Part shown: positions 43,722-52,480 of the stretch, piece after piece
Numbering within the stretch: the stretch's first letter is position 1
How the letters are laid out: every line of letters starts with the position of its first letter
Assembly (NCBI GenBank): GCA_023229175.1
Contig: JALNZV010000001.1
Span: forward strand, 1 to 64,000
Length of the DNA: 64,000 bases
Reading direction: 5' to 3'
Source of the DNA: Tissierellaceae bacterium
Lineage (GTDB): Bacteria > Bacillota > Clostridia > Tissierellales > Tissierellaceae
The notes under the pieces: generated by a model
What the model was told of the DNA's origin: nothing
Database searches by the model: none
Seen by the model: only the letters and a program-made list of their open reading frames with translations
Position numbers and translations under genes: made by a program

Positions 43722-44825
43722 CTATTTACCCTTAATTCTATTAAATAATCTAAGTATTATATTGGATTTTGTAATGGAGTTTTTCGCCACTACCATATTC
43801 CTTGATAGTAACTTTCCATCTAAATAAGTATAGATACTACCAATCTTTTCTCCTTTTTCCACAGGTAGTTGAATTAATTCAGGCAAATCTGCAACTATTT
43901 TTACATTTTCTCTTTCTCCATCTTTTAATGGATAGTATAATTGATCTTCCGTAATTAAATTAAGATAATCTACAATACCTCCTTCAGTGGGTACCTTGCC
44001 TACAAATTGGCTTTTGTCATATAACATATACATTTTAAAATTTTCAAAACCATAGTCCAATAATTTATAATTGTCATTAAACCAATCATGGCCGTTAAGA
44101 GTTACAGCTATGATTTTCATATTATTCCTTGTTGCGGAAGAAACTAGACATCTGCCTGAGCTCATTGTATAACCGATTTTAACGCCATCTCCCCCTTCAT
44201 AATCCCATAGGGTCTTGTTTTTATTGTAGAAATAATTATTTTCTGTCCTATTGGATACATAGGACTTAGTGCTTACAATTTCGACAAATTCACTATTGGA
44301 AAAAGCTTCTCTAGTAATCATTGCCAGATCATAGGCCGTTGTATAATGCTCAGAGTCAGGAAGACCGTGGGGGTTTTTAAAATTAGTATTTACGGCACCT
44401 ATTTCCTTAGCTTTTATATTCATAAAATCCACAAATTGCTCAACTGTACCCCCTATATGAGAAGCTATGGCCACTGCAGCATCATTGCCTGATTGGAGCA
44501 TTAGTCCATAAAGTAAATCTCTAAGTTTTATTACTTCTTTTTCCTTTAAATAAATACTTGAACCTTCTATCCCCACACTATCGCCTCGGATTAAAACGTT
44601 TTCCTCCAAATTTCCTTTTTCGATGGCAACCAATGCAGTCATAATTTTTGTTGTACTAGCCATTGGCAATTTCTTATAGGCATTTTTTTCAAAAAGAATT
44701 CTACCTGTTTGCGATTCCATCAGTATTGCTGATTGACCGCTCAAATTTAAGTTTTCACCATATACTATACTAGAAGACAAAATACTTATCAATAATATTA
44801 ATAGATATTTTACTTTATTCAACAA
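43722..44825 (-). CDS. D-alanyl-D-alanine carboxypeptidase (DacF/PBP5 type), first copy
   Basis: A 367-residue secreted or membrane-anchored enzyme that removes the terminal D-Ala of peptidoglycan stems. An N-terminal signal segment (KYLLILLISILSSSIVYG) precedes the SxxK box MASTTKIM, the SGNDA motif and the KxG-like KIGYTMSSG. The C-terminal PBP5-like beta domain is present. A TTG start follows GGGAGG. The serine peptidase motifs are complete, so it should be active and bind beta-lactams. A related enzyme lies at 46861-48015. Confidence 0.9.
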   Translation of the reverse strand: MLNKVKYLLILLISILSSSIVYGENLNLSGQSAILMESQTGRILFEKNAYKKLPMASTTKIMTALVAIEKGNLEENVLIRGDSVGIEGSSIYLKEKEVIKLRDLLYGLMLQSGNDAAVAIASHIGGTVEQFVDFMNIKAKEIGAVNTNFKNPHGLPDSEHYTTAYDLAMITREAFSNSEFVEIVSTKSYVSNRTENNYFYNKNKTLWDYEGGDGVKIGYTMSSGRCLVSSATRNNMKIIAVTLNGHDWFNDNYKLLDYGFENFKMYMLYDKSQFVGKVPTEGGIVDYLNLITEDQLYYPLKDGERENVKIVADLPELIQLPVEKGEKIGSIYTYLDGKLLSRNMVVAKNSITKSNIILRLFNRIKGK

Positions 44826-44861
44826 ATATTCCTCCCTTGATTTTACTAAGTATTTTGCCTA

Positions 44862-44895
44862 TAAAAAAGAAAAATAATACCCATATAGTATTATT
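44862..44895 (-). terminator. Terminator after scpB
   Basis: AATAATAC, a seven-base loop and GTATTATT, overlapping the scpB stop, are followed by TTTCTTTTTT on the minus strand. It separates scpB from the carboxypeptidase gene. Confidence 0.85.
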
Positions 44896-45436
44896 CTCCA
44901 AATTCAATATTTTCCATATTTTCGTTGAATTCTTCCAAAATAGGTAAATTATCCAAACTTTCTAATCCAAAAGACCTCAAAAATAAATCTGTAGTTCCAT
45001 ATATAATAGGCCTTCCTACTTTTTCTAATCTTCCCAGTTCCTTAACTAATCCCCTATCCATGAGAGTTTCTATGGACCTATCACTTCTGACTCCCCTAAT
45101 TGCCTCTATGTCTGATTTTATAATCGGTTGCCTGTAAGCAATAATGGACAAGGTTTCCATTGCAGCATTAGATAAGTTTCTAGTAAATCTAGGACTAGAC
45201 AACTTTTTAATCCAATTAAAATGCTCCGGTCTTGTGGAAAATTGATAAGATTTATTTGCCTTTACAATTCTAATTCCTCTTCTACTGTAGTCAAACTCTC
45301 CCATCATTTCATCTAAAATTTCATTTACTGCCTTTTCGTCCTTTTCCAAAACATCTGCTATATCCTTTAATTCCAATGGGTCTCCCCAAGTAAATAACAA
45401 TGCCTCTATTATGGCTTTTAACTCTTGATTTTCCAT
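44891..45436 (-). CDS. scpB: Segregation and condensation protein B
   Basis: About 181 residues with two winged helices. LKAIIEALLFTWGDPLELKDIA begins the first, and LSIIAYRQPIIKSDIEAIRGV is the ScpB signature; RGLVKELGRLEKVGRPIIYGTT is the second. ScpB dimers bind ScpA and the SMC ATPase to organise newly replicated chromosomes. ATG 45436 is preceded by AGAAGG; an upstream GTG at 45448 overlaps scpA. No SMC gene is in the window. Confidence 0.95.
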   Translation of the reverse strand: MENQELKAIIEALLFTWGDPLELKDIADVLEKDEKAVNEILDEMMGEFDYSRRGIRIVKANKSYQFSTRPEHFNWIKKLSSPRFTRNLSNAAMETLSIIAYRQPIIKSDIEAIRGVRSDRSIETLMDRGLVKELGRLEKVGRPIIYGTTDLFLRSFGLESLDNLPILEEFNENMENIEFGE

Positions 45437-45437
45437 G

Positions 45438-46178
45438 TTACTGTTCACCTTCTAACTTTCTGAAAATAATTAAATCTGCAAAGTCTATTTCCTGAACTAC
45501 GTTGATATACTTTACATCAATCAATTCCAAGATAGATAAAAAATATGCGATAATTTCTCCCAAATTGCTATTTTCAATTAAGTTACTAAATTTAATTGGG
45601 TGCCCCTTATTAAGTCTTTCCTTGATATCGAGGATACATCCTTCAAGTGTGTACTCTTCCCTTTGTATTTCCGTAATATTTAAGAATTTTGGTTCTATAT
45701 TCCTTCGTTTTAAAATACTATTAAAAGTTTCATACAGGGAATATAAATCAAAACCCTCCAGAGTAATTTGTTCGTCCTTGTATTCAAAAAAATCTTCCTT
45801 AGGTCTATAGAATACTTTTAAATGAAGGTCTTCAAAATTTCTTAACTCATCAGCTGCATTTTTATACCTTTTATATTCTACCAACCTTTTAATTAACTCT
45901 GCCCTTGGATCTTCTTCAATTTCCAAAGGCTCCCCATCCTCTTTATCTATTTTAGGCAAAAGCATCTTGGATTTAATCTCTAAAAGAGTCGCTGCCATGA
46001 CTAAAAATTCACTGGCCACATCTAAGTTTAATTCTTCCATTTTTCTTATATATTCAACAAATTGACTGGCGATTTCATTAATAGGAATATCGTAAATATC
46101 TAATTCAGCTCTATCAATTAGATGCAAAAGTAAGTCCATCGGTCCTTCAAATACATCAATCATTACTTTATAATCCAT
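45438..46178 (-). CDS. scpA: Segregation and condensation protein A
   Basis: A 246-residue kleisin bridging the two SMC heads. FEGPMDLLLHLIDRAELDIYDIPI and SEFLVMAATLLEIKSKMLLP are the N-terminal SMC-binding helices; the C-terminal winged helix (FLSILELIDVKYINVVQEIDF) ends the protein. It overlaps the M50 protease gene by 11 bases and lies directly before scpB, as in most Firmicutes. Confidence 0.95.
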   Translation of the reverse strand: MDYKVMIDVFEGPMDLLLHLIDRAELDIYDIPINEIASQFVEYIRKMEELNLDVASEFLVMAATLLEIKSKMLLPKIDKEDGEPLEIEEDPRAELIKRLVEYKRYKNAADELRNFEDLHLKVFYRPKEDFFEYKDEQITLEGFDLYSLYETFNSILKRRNIEPKFLNITEIQREEYTLEGCILDIKERLNKGHPIKFSNLIENSNLGEIIAYFLSILELIDVKYINVVQEIDFADLIIFRKLEGEQ

Positions 46179-46782
46179 AAATAATTCCCCTTAAAAAACT
46201 TAATATTACCAGTAAAATATTAAGTGCACCTTCTATTACTGGTCCCATTATCCTGGGTATAATATTTGTGCCTACTAAAAACAGGAGGACAATACAAAAA
46301 TACCTTTCATAGCGATAAAACTTATATTCCAATTTTTTTGGCAATAAACTGGCTAATATTTTTGATCCGTCCAATGGCGGGAAAGGCAATAGATTAAATA
46401 CACCCAGCATGATATTGTACCAAAGAGCAACTATCAATATTTCGTTGGCAATAGGGCCTTTGAAAATGTTTAAAGAATAGATTAAACCTATTATAATTGA
46501 AAGTATAAAATTGGTCATTGGTCCTGCTAAGGATACTAATATAATTCCTAATTTTCTGTTTCGAAACTTATACGGATTTATTGGAACGGGCTTGGCCCAA
46601 CCAAATTTAAAAATAAGCATGAAAATAAAACCCATCACATCTATATGCTTTATGGGGTTTAAGGTCAATCTGCCTGCATCTTTTGCTGTTCTATCTCCCA
46701 ATATGAAGGCAGTATATCCATGGGCCAATTCATGAAAAATAATAGCCACAAGAAGTCCAGGTAAACTGTAAACTATGCCCAC
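46168..46782 (-). CDS. M50 site-2 protease family protein
   Basis: A 204-residue membrane metalloprotease. IIFHELAHGYTAFILGD holds the zinc HExxH motif, and NLLPFPPLDGSKIL provides the third ligand (Asp). Five or six hydrophobic helices are apparent. This compact type, without PDZ domain, is found beside scpA in many Clostridia (YwhC/YdiL-like); its substrate is unknown. A GTG start follows AAAGGGG. Confidence 0.88.
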   Translation of the reverse strand: MGIVYSLPGLLVAIIFHELAHGYTAFILGDRTAKDAGRLTLNPIKHIDVMGFIFMLIFKFGWAKPVPINPYKFRNRKLGIILVSLAGPMTNFILSIIIGLIYSLNIFKGPIANEILIVALWYNIMLGVFNLLPFPPLDGSKILASLLPKKLEYKFYRYERYFCIVLLFLVGTNIIPRIMGPVIEGALNILLVILSFLRGIIYGL

Positions 46783-46817
46783 AAAATACCCCTTTCCTTA
46801 TTCTATATAAATATTAT

Positions 46818-46847
46818 ACAACCTCGGCTAGTTAAAGTCGAGGTTGT
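46818..46847 (-). terminator. Hairpin after the second D,D-carboxypeptidase gene
   Basis: ACAACCTCG and CGAGGTTGT form a perfect 9-bp stem around a 12-base loop, 13 bases past the stop. The following sequence is AT-rich rather than poly-T, so the strength is uncertain. Confidence 0.55.
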
Positions 46848-46860
46848 AATGTTAAATAAT

Positions 46861-48015
46861 CTATATTCCCTTAAAATAACCCTTTAGAACCCGATTTATC
46901 ATATTAAATAAATTAGCCTTTTCTATATCAGATTTTATAATCAGTTTGATTTTATCTACTTCTTTACCGTCTAAGACAATGACAAGTTCACCAATCACTT
47001 CTCCAGCAGCCATGGGCTCCTTAATTACATCAGGTAAGATGACGTCTTGGGAGATATTTCCCTTTTCTCCTTTTGGCAGCAGTACATAACTATCTCTAGA
47101 TAATACTATATCAACTTCTGTGACCTTCCCTTTCTCCACAGGCAAAGTAGCCATAAGATCCCCTTTTTTACCTATATTTATGGATTCGTAATTTGCAAAA
47201 CCAAAGTCTAACATTCTTTTAGTTTCACTGAACCTAATTTGCGAACTGTTTGAACCCATAACGACTGCAATTAATTCAAGATTGCCCCTCATTGCTGATG
47301 CCGAAAGACAAAACCCTGCTTCATTAGTAGAACCAGTCTTTATACCTGTCGTTCCTTCGTATTCTTTAATAAGTCTGTTAGTATTTACCATGGTTTGTGT
47401 GCTAGACTTGTTTTTACCAACCTTCATATCATAAATGTAAGTAGTTAGCCATTCACTTACCATGGAGTGTTTTAGCAGCTCACGAGACATCAATGCAACA
47501 TCATATGAAGATGTATAGTGATTGGAATCTGGTAAACCACTGGCATTTGAAAAAAAGGTGTTTTCCATTCCCAATTTCTGTGCCCTTTGGTTCATTAGAT
47601 TTACAAATGCCTCCTCTGATCCAGAGATAAATTCAGCTAATGCCACTGAAGCATCATTGGCAGAGCGTATGGCAATAGCCCTAAAAAGATCTTCTACAAG
47701 CTGAGTTTCTCCTGGCTCTAGATACACTTGGGACCCTCCCATTCTAGAAGCATGTTCAGTAATTATAACCTTGTCATCTAAAGAAATTCTTCCAGATTCA
47801 ACCGCCTCAGCTCCCAACAACAAAGTCATGATTTTCGTTATACTGGCAGGTGACAATCTGTCGTGTTCATTTAAATTGTATATGATTTCACCAGTATTGA
47901 CATCCATAAGTATGGCAGATTTCGCATTGATATTTAAATCAGCATCAGCAAAAGACCTAAAAGAAATTATGGAAACAAAAAGTACTAATATAATGGATAC
48001 AAGTCTCCTCTTCAA
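46861..48015 (-). CDS. dacF: D-alanyl-D-alanine carboxypeptidase (DacF/PBP5 type), second copy
   Basis: A 384-residue exported peptidase. From TTG 48015 (GGAGG site) the signal peptide reads KRRLVSIILVLFVSIISF with cleavage near FADADLN. Motifs are SPASITKIM (SxxK), SANDA (SxN) and KTGSTNEAG (KTG). It trims pentapeptides; the DacF member of the family acts in spore cortex synthesis. Its position between the M50 gene and pdp, close to spo0A, fits the dacF locus of spore formers better than the other copy does. Confidence 0.9.
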   Translation of the reverse strand: MKRRLVSIILVLFVSIISFRSFADADLNINAKSAILMDVNTGEIIYNLNEHDRLSPASITKIMTLLLGAEAVESGRISLDDKVIITEHASRMGGSQVYLEPGETQLVEDLFRAIAIRSANDASVALAEFISGSEEAFVNLMNQRAQKLGMENTFFSNASGLPDSNHYTSSYDVALMSRELLKHSMVSEWLTTYIYDMKVGKNKSSTQTMVNTNRLIKEYEGTTGIKTGSTNEAGFCLSASAMRGNLELIAVVMGSNSSQIRFSETKRMLDFGFANYESINIGKKGDLMATLPVEKGKVTEVDIVLSRDSYVLLPKGEKGNISQDVILPDVIKEPMAAGEVIGELVIVLDGKEVDKIKLIIKSDIEKANLFNMINRVLKGYFKGI

Positions 48016-48102
48016 CCTATTACCTCCATTCCATATATTTACTTTTATGTTATCCATAAAATCAAGGCTTATGCAAAAATTCATCTTACAATAATTGGCT
48101 GA

Positions 48103-49407
48103 TTAATGTATTTCTCTATATATTAGAGTTTTTAATTCTGGATTTTTTTCTCCAATATTATAAATATTAAGTAGTCTTTCTTTAATTTCATTTCCCTTTT
48201 CTAAATTATTGGCATGTATATAGGCCAATGTTTCACCTTTACCAACCTCGTCATCGACCTTTTTATTTAACACAATTCCTACTGCCAAATCCAATTTCGT
48301 TTCTTTTGTATCTCTTCCAGCACCTAAAATTAAAGCACATTCTCCAATTTGTTCAGCATTTAAGGATTTTACAAAACCCTTTTTCTCTGATTTTACCTCA
48401 ATTATATATTTCGCTTTTGGCAGTAAACTAGTATCTTCAACATACGAAACATCCCCACCTTGTAAGCCCACCATTTGCTTGAACTTTTCCAGGGCACTAC
48501 CAGACTGTATTGTACCCAGTAATATTTCTCTGCCATTGGATTCGTCACTTGCCTTTTTAGCCAAGACCAACAGCTTTGAACCTAGGGTCAAACAAACCTC
48601 CATTAAATCGTCGGGCCCCTTTCCATTTAATGTATTGATTGCTTCTTCAACTTCCAAGGCATTTCCTATGGTTCTTCCTAAAGGTTCATCCATATTTGTC
48701 ACTACTGCAACTGTTTCTCTTCCATAGGAACTTCCAATCCTAACCATTTCCTCAGCTAATTTTGTGGCATCCTTTAAACTCTTCATAAATGCACCTAAAC
48801 CCACTTTAACATCCAAAATTATGGCATCTGATTTAATGGCAAGTTTTTTACTCATTATACTAGCAGCAATTAACGATAAATTATCTACAGTGGCTGTTAC
48901 ATCCCTCAATGCATAAAGTTTCTTGTCGGCAGGGGTAATATTTCCAGTTTGACTACAAATAGCCAAATTAACGTCATTTGCAATTTTGCTAAATTCTTCA
49001 TTAGTCAACTCAACTTTAAAACCTTTTATTGACTCTAATTTATCCAATGTCCCTCCAGTGTGACCTAGGCCCCTGCCAGACATCTTCACAAAAGGAACAC
49101 CAGCTGCAGCAATCATTGGACCTAAGATTAATGTAGTTGTATCGCCTACACCGCCAGTAGAATGCTTGTCAACCTTTATCCCCCTTATAGACGACAAATC
49201 AAAAGTGTCTCCTGAATCTACCATGGCCTTAGTTAAGTCAAAAGTTTCTCTTTCGTTCATTTTATTTATAAAAATAGCCATTAAAAGGGCAGAAACTTGA
49301 TAATCAGGTATATTTCCTTTTGTATAATTGCTGATAAAATAATTTATCTCTTCAGTAGAGAGAGATAACCCATCTCTTTTCTTTTTAATAATGTCATATA
49401 TCCTCAA
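48103..49407 (-). CDS. pdp: Pyrimidine-nucleoside phosphorylase
   Basis: A 434-residue phosphorylase splitting uridine, thymidine and deoxyuridine into base and ribose-1-phosphate. KVDKHSTGGVGDTTTLILGP is the signature glycine-rich phosphate loop, followed by MSGRGLGHTGGTLDKLESI and KLYALRDVTATVD. The C-terminal barrel-sandwich domain (DEVGKGETLAYIHAN) is present. TTG 49407 is the likely start after GGAG. It is paired with the purine phosphorylase just upstream; together they salvage nucleosides. Confidence 0.95.
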   Translation of the reverse strand: MRIYDIIKKKRDGLSLSTEEINYFISNYTKGNIPDYQVSALLMAIFINKMNERETFDLTKAMVDSGDTFDLSSIRGIKVDKHSTGGVGDTTTLILGPMIAAAGVPFVKMSGRGLGHTGGTLDKLESIKGFKVELTNEEFSKIANDVNLAICSQTGNITPADKKLYALRDVTATVDNLSLIAASIMSKKLAIKSDAIILDVKVGLGAFMKSLKDATKLAEEMVRIGSSYGRETVAVVTNMDEPLGRTIGNALEVEEAINTLNGKGPDDLMEVCLTLGSKLLVLAKKASDESNGREILLGTIQSGSALEKFKQMVGLQGGDVSYVEDTSLLPKAKYIIEVKSEKKGFVKSLNAEQIGECALILGAGRDTKETKLDLAVGIVLNKKVDDEVGKGETLAYIHANNLEKGNEIKERLLNIYNIGEKNPELKTLIYREIH

Positions 49408-49421
49408 AAAAATCACTCCAT

Positions 49422-50240
49422 CTAAATTCTGTGTAGAATTTCAATTATTAGTTTTTCAAACTTTTCCTTTACCATTTTAGAAGTCTCTACTACTTCTGCA
49501 TGGCTTAAAGGTTGGTCTAAAATACCAGCGGCCATATTAGTAATAGTTGAAATGCCTAAAACCTTAATTCCCTCGTGATTTGCCACTATTACTTCGGGAA
49601 CCGTTGACATACCCACAGCATCAGCTCCCAAAATTCTTGCTAATCTTACCTCTGCAGGGGTTTCATAAGTAGGCCCTGAAAACCACATATAAACTCCCTC
49701 TTTTAAATCAATTGCAATATCTTTTCCTACAGATTTAGCTATTTCGATATATTCCCTATTATATGCCCTAGACAGGTCAATAAATCTTTGCCCTAACTCA
49801 TCAAGATTTTTCCCTATTAAGGGATTTTGTCCCGCAAAGTTAATATGGTCTTTGATAATCATTAAATCACCGGGAATAAAGTCGAGATTAACACCTCCAG
49901 CTGCATTGGTAACCAAAAGGCTATCTATGCCGAGACCTATCATTACCCTTATTGGGAAAGTCACGTCTTTAAGGGGATAACCTTCATAGTAATGAAATCT
50001 ACCCTGCATAGCTACTACAATCTTCCCCCCTAACTTACCAATCACCAATCTTCCAGCATGTCCTTCTACAGTAGACTTGGGAAAGTTTGGTATATCTTCA
50101 TATTTAAAAATTGCCGGTTCTGATATCTTTTCAGCCAAGCTTCCAAGACCCGAACCTAATATCAGTCCCACAGTCGGATTGCTATCTAATTTTTCCTTAA
50201 TAAAATCTACGCTTGCTTTGATTTTTTTTAAATAATCCAT
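49422..50240 (-). CDS. punA: Purine-nucleoside phosphorylase
   Basis: A 272-residue trimeric PNP of the type that prefers guanosine and inosine. GLILGSGLGSLAEKI (phosphate loop), VAMQGRFHYYEGYPLKDVTFP and VTNAAGGVNLDFIPGDLM are family blocks; YMWFSGPTYETPAEVRLARI and GADAVGMSTVPE follow. ATG 50240 lies after AGGAGG. An upstream open frame reaching into xerD is not coding here. Order xerD-punA-pdp-dacF is the same as drm-punA-pdp-dacF in Bacillus, without drm. Confidence 0.95.
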   Translation of the reverse strand: MDYLKKIKASVDFIKEKLDSNPTVGLILGSGLGSLAEKISEPAIFKYEDIPNFPKSTVEGHAGRLVIGKLGGKIVVAMQGRFHYYEGYPLKDVTFPIRVMIGLGIDSLLVTNAAGGVNLDFIPGDLMIIKDHINFAGQNPLIGKNLDELGQRFIDLSRAYNREYIEIAKSVGKDIAIDLKEGVYMWFSGPTYETPAEVRLARILGADAVGMSTVPEVIVANHEGIKVLGISTITNMAAGILDQPLSHAEVVETSKMVKEKFEKLIIEILHRI

Positions 50241-50250
50241 TATTCTCCTC

Positions 50251-51135
50251 CTATGCTCTTGGGTGTGAATTTTTATATACCTCTCCAAGTTCTTTTTGAT
50301 TAGAAGCAAATGCATATATCTGAGTAGTAGATATGTCTGAATGACCTAAAATTTCCTGAACAGTCTTCATATCTGCTCCATTTTCAATTAAGTGAACAGC
50401 AAATGAATGCCTAAACATATGCGGCGTTATTTCTTTCTTAATATCTGCTTTATTAGTATAAAACTTTATTATTTTCCAAAATCCTTGCCTTGTTAGCCTC
50501 TTTCCTGCATAATTCAGAAAAAGAGGCTCTATTTGGTCTTCTTTTTGATCATCTAATCTATAGGTCTCCATATATTTCGTTAAAGCTTCCATGGCCGTCT
50601 TTCCTATGGGAATAACCCTTTTATTATCCTTATCCCTAATAGCCACTAAAGAAGAGTTTAACATGATATCCCCCGTATTTAACGCAACTATTTCTGAGAC
50701 TTTAAGTCCGGTTGCATACAGTAGCTCCAACATAGCCTTGTCCCTCATTCCCTTAAAATTAGTTGGCTTTGGTTGAGATAGTAACAAGTCTACTTCATCT
50801 TCCGTTAAGATAGTTGGAAGCTTTTTTTCCGATTTGGGGGATTTTAAATTTAATGTGGGATCTTCACTTATGTAGTTGTTGTTCAACAAGTATTGGAAAA
50901 AACATCTAATGGAAGCTAACTTTCTTGAAATGGTAGAAGCTAAAATTCCACTTTTTTGAAGACTCAGTAAATACGTAATAATAGTGGTTTTACTGACCTT
51001 GTCAATATCTCCGACTTCCATCTTTCGTAAATATTTTTTAAATTGATTAATATCTCTCAAATATGCTTCTGAAGTATTAGGTGTCAATTTCTTTTCATTT
51101 TTTATATAGTCTGAATACTCAATCATAATATCCAT
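50251..51135 (-). CDS. xerD: Tyrosine recombinase, XerD type
   Basis: A 294-residue Xer recombinase with N-terminal core-binding (1-~95) and catalytic domains. H239, R242 (HMFRH), H265 (LGHSDISTTQ) and nucleophile Y274 (QIYAF) are present. The position of the first catalytic arginine, in ATGLKVSEIV, is K145 rather than Arg, and the usual GKGNKER strand reads RDKDNKR. Activity might be reduced or depend on its partner. The neighbours (spoIIM upstream, punA downstream) match the xerD/ripX locus of Bacillus. Confidence 0.88.
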   Translation of the reverse strand: MDIMIEYSDYIKNEKKLTPNTSEAYLRDINQFKKYLRKMEVGDIDKVSKTTIITYLLSLQKSGILASTISRKLASIRCFFQYLLNNNYISEDPTLNLKSPKSEKKLPTILTEDEVDLLLSQPKPTNFKGMRDKAMLELLYATGLKVSEIVALNTGDIMLNSSLVAIRDKDNKRVIPIGKTAMEALTKYMETYRLDDQKEDQIEPLFLNYAGKRLTRQGFWKIIKFYTNKADIKKEITPHMFRHSFAVHLIENGADMKTVQEILGHSDISTTQIYAFASNQKELGEVYKNSHPRA

Positions 51136-51165
51136 ATTATTCTCCCCTAAAACAAAATAGAAAAA

Positions 51166-51735
51166 TTAATTAATAAAATTGTAAAAAAAAGGTGTAACGT
51201 AAACTTCCACAAGACTCCCTATGAAAAATAAAATTAGTAAAAGTATTGATATCATAGAATAGTCCCCAAAGTTTGAATAATTATCTTTTCCCCTTCTGAT
51301 GCCTTTGTTTAGATGGTTTGAATTAGATAAACTAATTGCACTAATTCCCAACAATCCAGGTATGGTAATAAAGTACTGAGGTAACAATCCTAAGACTGTA
51401 AAAATAAACCCTCTTGCTCCAAATATCTTCACTATGGCACCTACAGTAAATCCAATATTCAACCCTTTCCAGCATAAAATTAAAGGTGTGAAAATTATGC
51501 CAAATCGTACTAATCCCAGTAAATAAATGGGTAAAACAAATTTAAAATTTGTAATTAACGACGAAGATAAGTTGTCTGTAATTTCATATAACTTATCGTC
51601 AAAATCTCCATCAGAACGATTGACTATAATAGAACCTACGATTATTCCCACCATAAAACAGCTAATAAGTACTAAATATAAGGTAAAGTTATTTTGTAAA
51701 TGTCTTTTACATAATATTTTAAATTTAATCAGCAT
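51166..51735 (-). CDS. spoIIM: Stage II sporulation protein M
   Basis: A 189-residue membrane protein with about five transmembrane segments (for example LYLVLISCFMVGIIVGSIIV and FIFTVLGLLPQYFITIPGLLG). SpoIIM joins SpoIID and SpoIIP in the DMP machine that thins septal peptidoglycan and drives engulfment of the forespore. ATG 51735 follows GGAG. It stands between the nudix hydrolase and xerD genes, its usual place. Confidence 0.88.
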   Translation of the reverse strand: MLIKFKILCKRHLQNNFTLYLVLISCFMVGIIVGSIIVNRSDGDFDDKLYEITDNLSSSLITNFKFVLPIYLLGLVRFGIIFTPLILCWKGLNIGFTVGAIVKIFGARGFIFTVLGLLPQYFITIPGLLGISAISLSNSNHLNKGIRRGKDNYSNFGDYSMISILLLILFFIGSLVEVYVTPFFYNFIN

Positions 51736-51795
51736 TTTAAGTTTTCTCCTTCCATGCAAACCTTAAAATATAGTATGCTAAGAAGGAAAATAATA

Positions 51796-52341
51796 TCACT
51801 TCATGTTCTTTTCTAAATACTTTTTAGCAAAATTAATACCTATAATAGTTTTACTATCTAATATCTCTCCCCTGTCTACCATTTTTACAAGGGTATCAAT
51901 ACTGTATTTTTCTACTTCAATAAATTCGCCGTTATCGGGTATAGGATCCCCCTCAACTAATTCAGTCGCTAAAAACAGATAAATTTTCTCGTTAGTGTAA
52001 CCTGGTGATGTATGGAATTCAAGAAGGTAATCCATTTTTTTCGTAGTATACCCCGTTTCCTCTTTAAGCTCCCTAATTGCCGTTATTCTCGGTTCTTCAT
52101 TCAATTCCAATTTACCAGCAGGTATTTCCAATAAAAACTTTTCTACTGCTTTTCTGTACTGTCTTACTAAAACTATGGTATTATCTTCAGCAATTGGAAT
52201 AACTCCTACACCTCCTGGATGTTCAATAATCTCGCGTTTCGAGTATTTTTTGTCCGGCAACTCCACTGTATCTACCCTAAGGTTAAGAATCTTACCCTCA
52301 TAAAGTTTATCTGATTTCATGGTTTTTTCTTCAAAACCCAT
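51796..52341 (-). CDS. nudF: ADP-ribose pyrophosphatase (Nudix hydrolase)
   Basis: A 181-residue Nudix enzyme. GKLELNEEPRITAIRELKEE followed by TGY fits the Nudix box G-x5-E-x7-REU-x-EE-x-GU exactly. LVRQYRKAVEKFLLEIPAG ahead of it is typical of ADP-ribose pyrophosphatases. It converts ADP-ribose to AMP and ribose-5-phosphate, removing a reactive metabolite. The start ATG has AGGAGGG upstream. A second Met at residue 8 is a possible alternative. Confidence 0.9.
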   Translation of the reverse strand: MGFEEKTMKSDKLYEGKILNLRVDTVELPDKKYSKREIIEHPGGVGVIPIAEDNTIVLVRQYRKAVEKFLLEIPAGKLELNEEPRITAIRELKEETGYTTKKMDYLLEFHTSPGYTNEKIYLFLATELVEGDPIPDNGEFIEVEKYSIDTLVKMVDRGEILDSKTIIGINFAKKYLEKNMK

Positions 52342-52442
52342 AAGTATATATCCCTCCTAATTATTAATCCTAATAAAAATGATATATATAGTATATCCTA
52401 AAACTTGGAAACCTGCATCAATAAAAGTAAACTTTTAAATAT

Positions 52443-52474
52443 AGACATCCACCTAAACAACTAGGCGGATGTCT
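52443..52474 (-). terminator. Hairpin after spo0A
   Basis: AGACATCCGCCTA and TAGGTGGATGTCT pair through 13 bp with one G-T pair, starting seven bases after the spo0A stop. The tail is only moderately T-rich. Confidence 0.65.
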
Positions 52475-52480
52475 AAATAA

